Shown: piece after piece, positions 42,889 to 53,820 of the stretch
How positions within the stretch are numbered: the stretch's first letter is position 1
How the letters are laid out: each line of letters starts with the position of its first letter
DNA from: Pseudo-nitzschia pungens
Taxonomy: Eukaryota; Bacillariophyta; Bacillariophyceae; Bacillariales; Bacillariaceae
DNA length: 64,000 nt
Assembly: GCA_037355855.1 (NCBI GenBank)
Contig: CM074759.1
Span: 1,922,001-1,986,000 of the forward strand
Reading direction: 5' to 3'
Position numbers and translations under genes: made by a program
The notes under the pieces: model-generated
Database searches by the model: none
The model's input: only the letters and a program-made list of their open reading frames with translations
What the model was told of the DNA's origin: nothing

Positions 42889-43923
42889 ATGGCAGGAATA
42901 TACAGAGACCCCCCCATCTCCTACAAGAGCTCCTTCGACAGCTCCAAGCCCAAGCTCGTCACCCTGTCGGTCTACGACGCAGAAGATCACTCGGATAGCA
43001 TCAAGGTCCCCCTCTTTACAGACAAAGGAGGACTCGAAGAACTACTCCACACCGAAGAAGCCTTCATGAACGCCGCAGAAGACCTAGACATACCAAACAA
43101 CCAGCTCATCAAGTACTTCGGCAGGTGCCTATGTGTCGACGCCCAAACTAAGTGGCGAACGCTCTCAAGAACAACTTGAGCAAATAACCAACGAGTTTAT
43201 CCCCTGACAAGAGACGGCTTTGACTCGGCATTCAAGGCCTTTATCAAGCTCTACTGCAACGCAGAAGATGCGCGCGATCTCATGCACATCTATCTTAGAA
43301 GCGCGGCATGCAAGAAGAAAGTAGAATCGACCTGCAAAGACCACACAGATCGGCTCATGGTCCTCATGAAATATACATCCAAACTACATGGCTACGTGGC
43401 AGATCTGGACCATCTGCAACAACTCACCATATTGCTCCACAGCTACCCCAACAGCTGGATCGAAGACTACGTCCGAATCCATCTCGGCGTTACGAGACAA
43501 ACGACTGCCCAATTCATTGTGGACCACATGAGCAGTCTCGACCGACTCAGCAAGCAGAAGAACAAGAACAATGGGAGACGTCCTAATAGTTCTAATTCCT
43601 CTCACAACAACAAGAAACGCTCTGCTAACCACAACAACAATCAGAACAAGAACAAGAAGAAATCCAATCCCTGTCGAATTCAAGGCCATAACCACGACTG
43701 GTCCGAATGTCCCAAGAACAAGTACTTCAAGAACCACAAGGGACCCAGCACCAACCACAATAAGTGATCGAACCCCATTACAAATGAAGTCTTCCACTGC
43801 CACACAATCGGCAGCAACGAAGCCTTCCAGGCCCACATGAAAGCAGCAATGGATTCATACCATCTCGAACATGGTGGCCGAACTGAAAGAAGCATCGATG
43901 GCAACCTTATTTGGCTCCCATGA
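42889..43923 (+). pseudogene. gag of element 1
   Basis: One frame from ATG 42889 (MAGIYRDPP, matching MSGIYRDPP of element 2) to TGA 43921-43923. TGA at 43177-43179 and 43765-43767 are nonsense mutations relative to element 2. The basic Asn/Lys-rich region is followed by CRIQGHNHDWSEC, a Cys/His knuckle also present in element 2. The final TGA after NLIWLP corresponds to the gag/pol UGA of element 2 and is not a decay lesion. Confidence 0.88.
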
Positions 43924-46105
43924 CGAGTGCGTCAGCACTCCAAGCGACCCACGGGTCCACCAAAACCAGCAATCACCTTGCCTCCGGCGCCACAGGCCCT
44001 GGATGCCAGTGCAGCACTGCTGCCTGGGATGACGCATGGAGGAGATCTCCCGGAGAAAGAGGGGAAGGAACCTACAGGATGGAGTATTCCTGTTGAGCGC
44101 TCAGCCAAGACTGCAAACGCAGCAACAGAGCTCGCTAAAACAGCAGCAAAAACAATCGTTCGCAACATCCTACAGGATATATCGAACACGGATACAAATC
44201 GAACACCGAATCGATCCGAGGGTACAAACGCAACCGATCAGACAGCAGCAACAAATAGACCACTCTTGTCCCTGGCAAGGAATTGGTCCACGGGTACAGC
44301 CAAAAATCTCTATTACAATACCCAAAACTCCAAAGACTACACCAAAGGAGGTGCGCTGGAGCAAAATTATTTAAAGCTGCTGTCGACTGCTGGAAATACA
44401 GCAGAACAGGCATCCACGAATAAGAGCAACGTGGCTCCTATTCTTTTAACCACAGTACAGTATATACAAGGCATTCCTACGAAATCAAGACCACTACTCG
44501 CACTACTTGATAGTGGATCTTCCAGAACTCTAATCAACAAACGAGCACTACCATTTGGCATACTACCACTTCGAAGCAAGCATCAAGTCGTAACCACTAC
44601 AGCCAATGGAAGCTTCGATACTACAGAATATGTCATCATGAAGAATATCAAGCTACAAGAGTTCGGCAATTACACCATCGACCAACAAGAGACAAGAATC
44701 TTCCATTCCCCCAACTGCAAATATGATCTAATACTAGGCAGAGACTTCCTCCACCTGGCACAGATCAATCTCCTATTCAAAGAAGGAGCAGTTCAGTGGA
44801 TGGATCGAACTATTCCTATGAAGGATACCTCCCTATATCACGAGTCGGACTACTCCATGCTCATGGAAGAACTCGAAGATGCTGAACTCTTTGCTGATGA
44901 TCCCTCCTTTGCCAATCCATACAAGTCCAAGGTGATCCTAGACAGAGCCTACCAAGAAACAGATCCATCTACAGTCGCACAGCAACAATCCCACATGTCC
45001 AAAGCAGAGCAACAACAGTTCCAAGCTATCCTTAACAAGTATCCGAATGTCTTTAATGGAGAACTAGGGAAATATCCACACAAGAAGATCTCTCTAAGAC
45101 TGAAGCCCGGATCCAAGCCCATCCACAAAAAGCCTTATCCAGTAGCATACAAACGAGAAGACCCTTTTCAAAAGGGAGCTCCAGAATCTTTGCAATGATG
45201 GAGTACTCAAGAGATGCACTGGACCAGCTGAATGGGCATTCCCAACCTTCATAGTCCCAAAGAAAGACAACAGAGTTAGATGGGTATCAGACTTCAGAGA
45301 ACTAAACGAACTTCTTGAGAGACGTCCTTATCCAATCCCCAGGATACAGGATATCATGAACAAGAGAGGCAAGTACACTCACTTCACCAAGATTGACTTG
45401 TCCATGCAATACTACTGCTTTGAACTGGATGATGCAAGCAAGAAGCTCTGTACCATAGTCACTCCATATGGCTGCTACGAGTACCAAAGACTACCAATGG
45501 GTGTCAAGGTTTCTCCAGACGTTGCCCAGCAACTCATGGAAGATATCCTACAAGACACTGACTGCACTGTTTATATTGATGATATTGGTATCTGGACCAA
45601 TGGCTCTTTTGACATCCACATGAAGACTATCGACAAGATTCTAGATAGGCTGAACCAGAATGGGCTCAAGTGCAACCCACTCAAGTGTGATTGGGCTGTA
45701 CAAGAGACTGACTTCCTTGGATATTGGAAGACTCCTACTGCAGTTAAGCCATGGAGAAAGAAGATTGAAGCCATTTTACATATGGATCGACCTAGAACTG
45801 TGACTCAAGTCAAGTCATTTCTAGGAGCAGTAGGATACTACAGAGACATGTGGCCCCGGAGATCTCATGTCCTAGCTCCTCTATTTGATATCACCGGCAC
45901 TCCCAAGAAGCAGACCCCTCAAGCAGCTGCCATCAAAGGCAAACAAAGAAAAGCTCCTTCAGCTTTCACATGGGGACCTGCTCAAGACAAAGCCTTTCAA
46001 GAGATGAAAGCAATGGTGGCAGCGGATGCGCTGAACACCTATCCAGATCTAAACAAGCCCTTTGAACTGTACACTGATGCCTCAGACCTACAGCTTGGTG
46101 CTGCC

Positions 46106-46406
46106 TGTTACGGTCTAGAGTAGAAATATCGGAGTGGTATGAAAATTGTGATGTTTAGATACTTTACGAAATATTGTTACGCGGATTAAGAATGGAAACA
46201 TATAAAATTTCGAGGTCGCGAGCATAGCCACACTTTGGCATGCTCTGCCATAAATGTTGATTCATTGTCGGTTCCCACGATTAGGCATATATCCTAATCT
46301 GGGACTCAACCGAAACGTATTCATGATTGGATATATAATATTCGATTCCCATATGGGATTCAGTTAATTATTTAATCGTGACTGCTAGCTACGCTAGCCC
46401 GTCACA
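46106..46406 (-). repeat. 3' LTR of element 2
   Basis: In element sense starts TGTGACGGGCTAGCG and ends CTCTAGACCGTAACA; identical to 51481-51781. The preceding element-sense sequence AATCATGGGGCACTA (46407-46421) is the probable polypurine-tract region, also present before the LTR of element 1 (about 53483-53497). Confidence 0.95.
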
Positions 46407-46436
46407 TAGTGCCCCATGATTGAACGAATCCCATAC

Positions 46437-49400
46437 TTAAGCTGCCCAATGGATTGCTGAGTCATCGGCCTGGGCATAGTCCGTTGGGAGCTCTTTATAA
46501 GGAGTTAACTTACGAATGTTGACAGTCTCGATGACCGTTGGGGTCTTCTGAATCTTGACAGTCCCATTATCATGGACTTGTGCAATGGTGAATGGTCCTG
46601 TTTTTCGAGGCTGTAGTTTATCCGGGTCCGGTTGTTGCATCCATACCTTATCATTGGGCTGAAAGGTATGTTCCTTTCGTTTCGCATTGTCTCTGATTAG
46701 AGCCTTGTTAATCCCCTGCTGTCGAAGCTGTTGTAATGCTAACAGATTGGCAGTCAGAGGGAGATCCACTAGCATGTCCCGATTAAACACCAGGGATCCT
46801 GGAGAGGCTTGTAAGGAGGCGTTCACTGCGCATCTGGAGGCATGCATGCAGGTTGCAAGGGCGTTATCCATGAGCTGGCTAGCTCTGGTATTGGCTTGAG
46901 GTGGATTGACATGTACTAGGACCCGAAGGATGTCAGCAACTGTATGATGTACTCTTTCGCAGATGGCGTTCGACTGGGGATTCTTCACTGTAGTCGGTAT
47001 CGACTGAGTTCCATACTGCTTGAGAGTAGTTTGGAATTCAGCCCCTAGGAATTCACCACCATTGTCATGGATACATCTGATAGGTCTTGGGTATCTTGAA
47101 AGCCAGCAGTTTTTGAATTGGTCTGATACATGCTGAGAAGATTTGTCCCTGATCCGGATGATTTCGAGTAGGTTGGTGACTGGATCAATACAAGTTAACG
47201 CTTTGAAGTTATAGTTTTTGCCTTGGGCTGTAATTTTCCATGGGCCTATTAGGTCCACATGTACTTCATGGAATGGGGATAAAGGTGCTTCCTTCGGTGG
47301 CAGTTTGCCATATTGGGAGTTTTGGTTCTTGTACTTGATGCAATGGTCTGGGCATACATAGGACTTGCATAGACTGGTTAGATTATCAGCATAGAATCGG
47401 GCTGATATGGTCTGTTGTAATCTGGTGGATCCACAATGACCCAACAGAAGATGATACCATTTGATGGTGTCATTGATAAGCGTTGCTGGTATGTAGATTC
47501 TCCAGCATTCAGGATTGGATTGATTCGCGTAACAAAGTATCTTGTTGCCTTCTAATTCTTGGTAAAAGAAGGCTTTCGATTGAATCTTAAACTTGATGGT
47601 TGGGTCCTTCTGTTGATGAAGATAGATGTTGGAGTAGTTCACTGGGCATTCTACCTCTTGACTGTTAGGTAGGTTGATAAGACACTCATTGTTCAGCAAA
47701 CAGGAGTACAATTCCTGATCTGCGTCATTGCATAAGTGTTGAAATAGGTTCGGGAATTCTGCTAGAAACAGTTCTTCATCTTGCTTGGGGACTTCAAGTT
47801 TTAGAAAATCAATAAGGGTGCCCTTACCAAGGGCTTCTTTCTTCCCCACAGTAGGTGGATCCATCCGGGGGAGCCTGGAGAAGGCATCAGCAAGAACATT
47901 CTTCTTGCCTTCAACATAGGTGAGGTTGACACCGAATTCTTCAAGGAAGAGCCTCCACCGGAGGACGCGTTGAACCGATAGGGTTCTGAACGTAAGGTTC
48001 TTATGGTCAGTGTATACGTTGATGACTCCACCGAGGAGCATCTTTCTGTACTCTTTGCAGCAGAGTACTATGGCTAGGAGTTCTTTTTCCGTAGTCGTAT
48101 AGTTCTTTTGGGCATCAGATAGTTTCTTAGACCAGTATGCTATGGGCTTGCCGTCCTGTAGTATGGCGGCACCAAGCTGTAGGTCTGAGGCATCAGTGTA
48201 CAGTTCAAAGGGCTTGTTAAGGTCTGGGTAGGTGTTCAGCGCATCCGCTGCCACCATTGCTTTCATCTCTTGAAAGGCTTTATCTTGAGCAGGTCCCCAA
48301 GTGAAAGCTGAAGGAGCTTTGCGTTGCTTGCCTTTGATGGCAGCTGCTGGAGGAGTCTTGGGGGTTCCGGTTATATCAAATAGAGGAGCTAGGACATGGG
48401 ATCTTCGGGGCCACATGTCTCTGTAGTATCCTACTGCTCCTAGGAAGGACTTGACTTGGGTCACAGTTCTTGGTCGGTCCATGTGTAGGATGGCTTCAAT
48501 CTTCTTTCTCCATGGCTTGACTGCTGTAGGTGTCATCCAGTATCCAAGGAAGTCGGTTTCTTGTACAGCCCAATCACACTTGAGTGGGTTGCACTTGAGT
48601 CCATTTTGGTTGAGCCGGTCTAAGATCTTGTCAATGGACTTCATGTGGAGATCAAAGGATCCATCAGTCCAGATACCAATATCATCAATATAAACAGTGC
48701 AGTCAGTGTCTTGTAGGATATCTTCCATTAGTTGCTGGGCAACATCTGGAGAGACTTTGACACCCATTGGTAGTCTTTGATATTCATAGCAGCCATATGG
48801 CGTCACTATGGTACAGAGTTTCTTGCTCGCATCATCCAGTTCAAAGCAGTAGTATTGCATGGACAAGTCAATCTTGGTGAAGTGAGTGTACTTGCCCCTT
48901 TTGTTCATGATATCCTGTATCCGGGGGATTGGATAAGGACGTCTTTCAAGCAGTTCATTGAGTTCTCTGAAGTCTGATACCCATCTGACTCTGTTGTCTT
49001 TCTTTGGTACTATGAAGGTTGGGAATGCCCATTCGGCCGGTCCAGTGCAACGCTTGAGTACTCCATCATTACAAAGGTTCTGGAGTTCCCTTTTGAATAG
49101 GTCTTCTCTTTTGTATGCAACTGGGTAAGGCTTCTTGTGTATGGGTTTGGATCCGGGCTTCAGTCTTAGAGAGATCTTCTTGTGTGGATACTTCCCTAAT
49201 TCTCCATTGAAGACGTTAGGGTATTTGCTTAGTATCGATTGGAACTGTTGCTGCTCTGCCGTGGACATGTGGGACTGTTGCTTGGCAACTGTGGATGGAT
49301 CGGTTTCTTCGTAGGCCCTGTCTAGTATTACCTTGGACTTGTATGGATTAGCAAAGGATAGGTCATCAGCGAAGAGTTCAGCATCTTCTAGTTCTTCCAT

Positions 49401-50276
49401 GAGCATGGTATGATTGTCATGGTATAAGGATGTGTCCTTCATGGGAATGGTCCTATCCATCCATTGAACTACTCCTTCTTTGAATAGGAGGTTGATTTGT
49501 GCTAGGTGGAGGAAGTCTCTGCCTAGTATCAAATCATATTTGCAGTTCGGGGAGTGGAAGAGCCTTGCTTCTTGTTGGTCTATGGTGTAGTTGCCAAACT
49601 CTTGTAGTTTAAGGTTCTTCATGATGACATACTCGGTGGTATCGAAGCTTCCATTTGCTGTAGTAGTTAGGACTTGGTGTTTGCTCCGAAGTGGTAGTGT
49701 GCCAAATGGTAGTGCTCTTTTATTAATTAGAGTTCCGGAAGATCCACTGTCGAGTAGTGCGAGTAGTGGTCTTGATTTCGTTGGTATGCCTTGTATGTAC
49801 TGTACTGTAGTTAAAAGAATAGGAGCCACGTTGTTCTTATTCGGGGATGCCTGTTCTGCTGGATTTCCAGCAGTCGACAGCAGCTTTAAATAATTTTGCT
49901 CCAGCGCACCTCCTTTGGTGTAGTCTTTGGAGTTTTGGGTGTTGCAATAGAGATTTTTTGCTGTACCCGTGGACCAATTTCTTGCCAGGGACAAGGTTGG
50001 TCTATTTATTGCTGCTGTCTTACTCGGATCGATAGTGATCGATGATGCGTCTGTTGTACCCTTGGATCGATTCGTTTGATTGCGATTCGTATCCATTATA
50101 TTGTTCGTTCTGTGGAATCGAACTGTTTCTGTTGCTGCGTTCGCAGGCTTTGCTGAGCGCTCAACAGGACTCCATCCTGTAGGTTCCTTCCCCTCTTTAT
50201 CTGGGAGATCTCCTCCATGCGTCATCCCAGACAGCAGGGCTGTGCTGGCATCCAGTTCCTGGGGAGCTGGAGGCAA
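46437..50276 (-). CDS. Ty3/gypsy pol polyprotein of element 2
   Basis: Open from 50333, directly after the gag UGA (50334-50336), to TGA at 46437-46439. There is no ATG at its beginning, so it is probably made as a gag-pol fusion. Domains in order: aspartic protease (LLALLDSGSSGTLINK); RT with YPIPRIQDI and the YIDD box (VYIDDIGIW); RNase H with YTDASD, TTEKELLAI and YTDHKNLTF; integrase zinc module (WYHLLLGHCGS...CKSYVCPDHC); catalytic Asp/Asp/Glu in VDLIGPW, HDNGGEF and NAICERVH; C-terminal DKVWMQQPDPDKL...HDNGTVKIQ. All catalytic residues are present; about 1,280-1,298 aa. It would copy and integrate the element. Confidence 0.95.
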   Translation of the reverse strand: MPPAPQELDASTALLSGMTHGGDLPDKEGKEPTGWSPVERSAKPANAATETVRFHRTNNIMDTNRNQTNRSKGTTDASSITIDPSKTAAINRPTLSLARNWSTGTAKNLYCNTQNSKDYTKGGALEQNYLKLLSTAGNPAEQASPNKNNVAPILLTTVQYIQGIPTKSRPLLALLDSGSSGTLINKRALPFGTLPLRSKHQVLTTTANGSFDTTEYVIMKNLKLQEFGNYTIDQQEARLFHSPNCKYDLILGRDFLHLAQINLLFKEGVVQWMDRTIPMKDTSLYHDNHTMLMEELEDAELFADDLSFANPYKSKVILDRAYEETDPSTVAKQQSHMSTAEQQQFQSILSKYPNVFNGELGKYPHKKISLRLKPGSKPIHKKPYPVAYKREDLFKRELQNLCNDGVLKRCTGPAEWAFPTFIVPKKDNRVRWVSDFRELNELLERRPYPIPRIQDIMNKRGKYTHFTKIDLSMQYYCFELDDASKKLCTIVTPYGCYEYQRLPMGVKVSPDVAQQLMEDILQDTDCTVYIDDIGIWTDGSFDLHMKSIDKILDRLNQNGLKCNPLKCDWAVQETDFLGYWMTPTAVKPWRKKIEAILHMDRPRTVTQVKSFLGAVGYYRDMWPRRSHVLAPLFDITGTPKTPPAAAIKGKQRKAPSAFTWGPAQDKAFQEMKAMVAADALNTYPDLNKPFELYTDASDLQLGAAILQDGKPIAYWSKKLSDAQKNYTTTEKELLAIVLCCKEYRKMLLGGVINVYTDHKNLTFRTLSVQRVLRWRLFLEEFGVNLTYVEGKKNVLADAFSRLPRMDPPTVGKKEALGKGTLIDFLKLEVPKQDEELFLAEFPNLFQHLCNDADQELYSCLLNNECLINLPNSQEVECPVNYSNIYLHQQKDPTIKFKIQSKAFFYQELEGNKILCYANQSNPECWRIYIPATLINDTIKWYHLLLGHCGSTRLQQTISARFYADNLTSLCKSYVCPDHCIKYKNQNSQYGKLPPKEAPLSPFHEVHVDLIGPWKITAQGKNYNFKALTCIDPVTNLLEIIRIRDKSSQHVSDQFKNCWLSRYPRPIRCIHDNGGEFLGAEFQTTLKQYGTQSIPTTVKNPQSNAICERVHHTVADILRVLVHVNPPQANTRASQLMDNALATCMHASRCAVNASLQASPGSLVFNRDMLVDLPLTANLLALQQLRQQGINKALIRDNAKRKEHTFQPNDKVWMQQPDPDKLQPRKTGPFTIAQVHDNGTVKIQKTPTVIETVNIRKLTPYKELPTDYAQADDSAIHWAA

Positions 50277-50333
50277 GGTGATTGCTGGTTTTGGTGAAGC
50301 CCGGGGCTTCTTGTGAGGCTTGGAGCCTTGGAG

Positions 50334-51362
50334 TCAGGGGAGCCAAACAAGTTCCCCATCGATACTTCTTTCAGTGCGTCCACCATGTTCAGAATGGTAT
50401 GATTCCATTGCTGCTTTCATGTGGGCTTGGAAGGACTCGTTGCTTCCGGAGACAATGTGGGCCTGCGTGTGGAAGGTGTCAGCTTGTTTGTTAGCTGATC
50501 CCTTGTTGTAGTTCTTGGAGAATCGATTCTTTGGACACTCGGACCAATCATGATTATGGCCCGGGATTCTACAAGGGTTTGATTTCTTCTTGTTATTGTG
50601 CCCCTTCTGGTTCCCATTAGAGTTGCGCTTGCGAGAGTTGCTGTTCGAATTATTGGAGCGCCGTTGTTGTTTGTTGTTATTTTTATTGCTCTTCTTATTG
50701 GCTTGCCGCTCGTGACAGCTCATATAGTCCACAATGTGTCGGACTGTAGTGTCTTCTTGGATGCCACTGTGCATCATGCCATAGCTTTCAATCCATGAAG
50801 AGGGAAAGGAATGGAGAAGGATGGTGAGTTTCTCCACTCTAGAAAGAGGCGCACTGCTCCCTTCTAATTTCTGTGTATATTTCATGAGGATAAGAATGCG
50901 GTCAGCATGTTCCTTGCATGTAACTGATGGCGTCTTTCGGCAGTCGTGGCTTCGGAGGTAGGTGTGCATAATGTCTCTTGCGTCTGTGGCGTTGCAGTAG
51001 AGCTGAGTGAAATCAATGAAGGCTTGCTCGTATCCTCCGATCTCGTCTTGGGAGTATTGAAATTCTTCGGGGTTCAGTGGATCCCTGATCATGTCATTCC
51101 ACTTGCTCTGGGCATCTGTGGTGAGGCAGCGTCCGAAGTGAGTTAGATAAATGTCGATTGGTAGACGGAGGTAGCTAGCGGCGTTCCGGAATGATTCCTC
51201 CACAAATAGTAGTTCTTCAAGACCTCCTGTCTCTGTAAACAGGGGAATTTTCATGCTGTCGGTTCGGTCTTCGTCGACGTTGTATAAGGTGAAGAGCTTG
51301 GGCTTGGTTCGATCGAAAGAACTCTTGTAGGTAATAGGGGGATCTCTGTAGATGCCGGACAT
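50334..51362 (-). CDS. Ty3/gypsy gag of element 2
   Basis: 342 aa from ATG 51362 (MSGIYRDPP, conserved as MAGIYRDPP in element 1) to TGA 50334-50336. The N-terminal half is the capsid-like helical region; the middle is Asn/Lys/Ser-rich and basic; the Cys/His knuckle is CRIPGHNHDWSEC (C-x4-H-x-H-x4-C), unlike the classical CCHC. The last residues ELVWLP precede UGA-CUC, and the same frame continues as pol. It would form the particle that packages the element RNA. Confidence 0.92.
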   Translation of the reverse strand: MSGIYRDPPITYKSSFDRTKPKLFTLYNVDEDRTDSMKIPLFTETGGLEELLFVEESFRNAASYLRLPIDIYLTHFGRCLTTDAQSKWNDMIRDPLNPEEFQYSQDEIGGYEQAFIDFTQLYCNATDARDIMHTYLRSHDCRKTPSVTCKEHADRILILMKYTQKLEGSSAPLSRVEKLTILLHSFPSSWIESYGMMHSGIQEDTTVRHIVDYMSCHERQANKKSNKNNNKQQRRSNNSNSNSRKRNSNGNQKGHNNKKKSNPCRIPGHNHDWSECPKNRFSKNYNKGSANKQADTFHTQAHIVSGSNESFQAHMKAAMESYHSEHGGRTERSIDGELVWLP

Positions 51363-51468
51363 GTTGCTTGTTGGAGATACAAGGTGTCTCTGTTGTTGAG
51401 GATAAGGGTTGTTTATTCGGTTGTTTGTTTCAGTACTGAATTCTACTGTTTCTACTGTAAAGCACAAA

Positions 51469-51480
51469 CAGTAATTACTG
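51469..51480 (-). promoter_or_regulatory. Palindromic 12-mer at the primer-binding position of element 2
   Basis: CAGTAATTACTG abuts the 5' LTR (51481-51781). It does not resemble the usual TGGTATCAGAG-type complement to initiator tRNA. Confidence 0.6.
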
Positions 51481-51781
51481 TGTTACGGTCTAGAGTAGAA
51501 ATATCGGAGTGGTATGAAAATTGTGATGTTTAGATACTTTACGAAATATTGTTACGCGGATTAAGAATGGAAACATATAAAATTTCGAGGTCGCGAGCAT
51601 AGCCACACTTTGGCATGCTCTGCCATAAATGTTGATTCATTGTCGGTTCCCACGATTAGGCATATATCCTAATCTGGGACTCAACCGAAACGTATTCATG
51701 ATTGGATATATAATATTCGATTCCCATATGGGATTCAGTTAATTATTTAATCGTGACTGCTAGCTACGCTAGCCCGTCACA
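51481..51781 (-). repeat. 5' LTR of element 2
   Basis: 301 bp, identical to 46106-46406. It should contain the promoter and R region; no TATA box is asserted. Confidence 0.95.
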
Positions 51782-53497
51782 CTGCCATAATACAAGATGG
51801 CAAACAAATCGCTTATTGGTCAAAGAAACTATCTGATGCCCAAAAGAACTATACTACTATGGAGAAAGAACTCCTCGCAATTGTACTCTGCTGCAAAGAG
51901 TACCGCAAAATGTTACTTGGTGGTGTTATCAATGTATACACCGACCATAAGAACCTTACCTTCCAGACGCTCTCAGTCCAACGAGTCCTCTGGTGGAGAT
52001 TATTCCTTGAAGAATTCGGCATCAACCTCACCTATGTTGAAGGCAAGAAGAACGTTCTTTCCAACGCCTTCTCCAGACTACCCAGGATGGATCCACCTAC
52101 TGTGGGGAAGAAAGAAGCCCTTGGTAAGGGCACTCTTATTGATTTTTTGAAACTTGAAGTCCCCAAGCAAGATGAAGAACTGTTCCTAACAGAGTTCCCG
52201 AACCTATTCCAGCACTTATGCAATGACGCAGACCACGAATTACAAGCCTGTCTGCTGAACAATGAGTGCCTAGTCAATCTACCAAACAACCAAGACATGG
52301 AATGCCCGGTAAACTACTCCAGGATCTATCTCCATCAGATGGTATCATCTCCTGTTGGGTCATTGTGGATCCACCAGGCTATATCAAACCATTTCTGCAA
52401 GATTCTACATCGAGAATCTATCCAACCTTTGCAAGACCTACATCTGCCCCAACAATTGCATTAAATACAAGAACCAGCACTCCAAATATGGTAAGCTTCC
52501 ACCGAAAGAAGCCCCACTAGCACCATTCAATGAAATACATGTGGACCTTCTTATAGGCCCATGGAAGATTACAGCCCAAGGCAAGAACTACAACTTCAAG
52601 GCGCTAACTTGTATTGATCCAGTCACAAACCTCCTGGAAATCATCCGGATCAGAGACAAGTCATCTCAGCATGTATCAGACCAATTCAAGAATTGCTGGC
52701 TATCAAGGTATCCAAGACCAATCAGATGTGTCCATGACAATGGTGGTGAATTCCTAGGAGCTGAGTTCCAGACTACACTCAAACAGTATGGGATTCAGTC
52801 CATTCCTACCACGGTGAAGAATCCCCAGTCAAATGCCATCTGTGAAAGAGTCCATCATACAGTTGCTGATATCGTCAAAGTACTAGTGCATGTTAATCCC
52901 CCTCAAGTCAACACCAGAGCTAGCCAGCTCATGGATAATGCCCTTGCAACCTGCACGCACGCTTCCAGGTGTGTTGTCAATGCTGCCTTACAAGCATCTC
53001 CAGGGTCTCTGGTATTCAATCGAGACATGTTGATCGATCTACCACTAACCTCTAACCTATTAGCCCTGCAGCAGCTTCGACAACAAGGGATTAACAAGAA
53101 CCTACTCAGAGATAATGCCAAAAGAATCGATCACACCTTCCAAGTGAAAGACAAGGTATGGATACAGGAACCAGACCCAGACAAGCTCCAACCCAGGAAG
53201 ATCAGCCCTTTTCCAATCACACAAGTCAATCCGAATGGAACTGTAAAGTTGCAAAGAGCTCCCTCGGTGGTGGAAACAGTGAACGTCCGAAAGCTTACTC
53301 CGTATCGAGAACCGAATCAGTCGGAGTCTACGTCGAATGAATCCACAGTAAGTCAATCGAATCAGTTGGAGTCTAAGTCTACGCTGAATGAATTGAATGA
53401 AGTCCCGGATATTTGAATGAGCCAATCAGAAGACTCAGAGTCCTCTCCAAACCATTGGATGGCTTAATCATGGGATTCGTTCAATCATGGGGCACTA

Positions 53498-53820
53498 TGT
53501 AACATGCTAGCGTACACTAGTAGGTTACGACTGAATAATTAACCGAATCCCGTATTGGGGAATCGAATATAATCTTTGGTACTGGATACATTTAATATGT
53601 GTCCTAACTATTATGGTCGAGTCCCAGAATAGGATATACGCCTAATCGTGGGAACCGACAATGAATCAACATTTATGGCAGAGCATGTCAAAATGTGGCT
53701 ATGCTCGCGACCTCAAATTTTATATGTCTCCATTCTCAATTTGCATAACAATATCTTGTAAAGTATCTAAACATTCACAATTTTACATACTACTCCAAAT
53801 TTCTACCTTAGAGTGTTACA
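53498..53820 (+). repeat. 3' LTR of element 1
   Basis: Starts TGTAACATGCTAGCG and ends TTAGAGTGTTACA, 323 bp; closest to the solo LTR at 1075-1405. Preceded by AATCATGGGGCACTA. Confidence 0.9.

Larger units (their letters stand above)
46106..51781 (-). mobile_element. Recent, intact-looking Ty3/gypsy element (element 2), nested antisense in element 1
   Basis: The LTRs 51481-51781 (5') and 46106-46406 (3') are 301 bp each and identical by eye. The 5-bp target duplication CTGCC is at 46101-46105 and 51782-51786; removing the element and one copy rejoins RNase H of element 1 (LQLGA-AIIQDG). Gag and pol are open throughout apart from the UGA between them. The order protease-RT-RNase H-integrase defines Ty3/gypsy. 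Total 5,676 bp. Confidence 0.96.
43924..53416 (+). pseudogene. pol of element 1, split by the nested insertion
   Basis: Continues in the gag frame after the UGA (PKPAITLPPAPQALD). Protease LLALLDSGSSRTLINK lies at about 44490-44545. A one-base shift in CCCTTTTC near 45165 moves the RT (YIDDIGIWT, about 45570) to another frame. RNase H begins YTDASDLQLGAA, is cut by element 2, and resumes IIQDGKQIAYWSKK at 51787. A deletion near 52338 removes about 60 codons and shifts frame before LGHCGSTRLYQT. Integrase Asp/Asp/Glu sites (HVDLLIGPW, HDNGGEF, NAICERVH) are intact, and the frame ends at TGA 53414-53416. Element 2 supplies the reference for these comparisons. Confidence 0.88.
42481..53820 (+). 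mobile_element. Older Ty3/gypsy element (element 1), interrupted by element 2
   Basis: 5' LTR 42481-42738, gag, protease-RT-RNase H-integrase order, 3' LTR 53498-53820. It is split at 46105 by the antisense element 2 (46106-51781) plus the target duplication CTGCC. It carries nonsense codons in gag, a frameshift near 45165 and a frame-shifting deletion of about 180 bp near 52338. The two LTRs agree at their ends but differ in length (258 and 323 bp) and in the middle. Flanks (AAGGT left, GCCAT right) show no target duplication. Confidence 0.9.
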
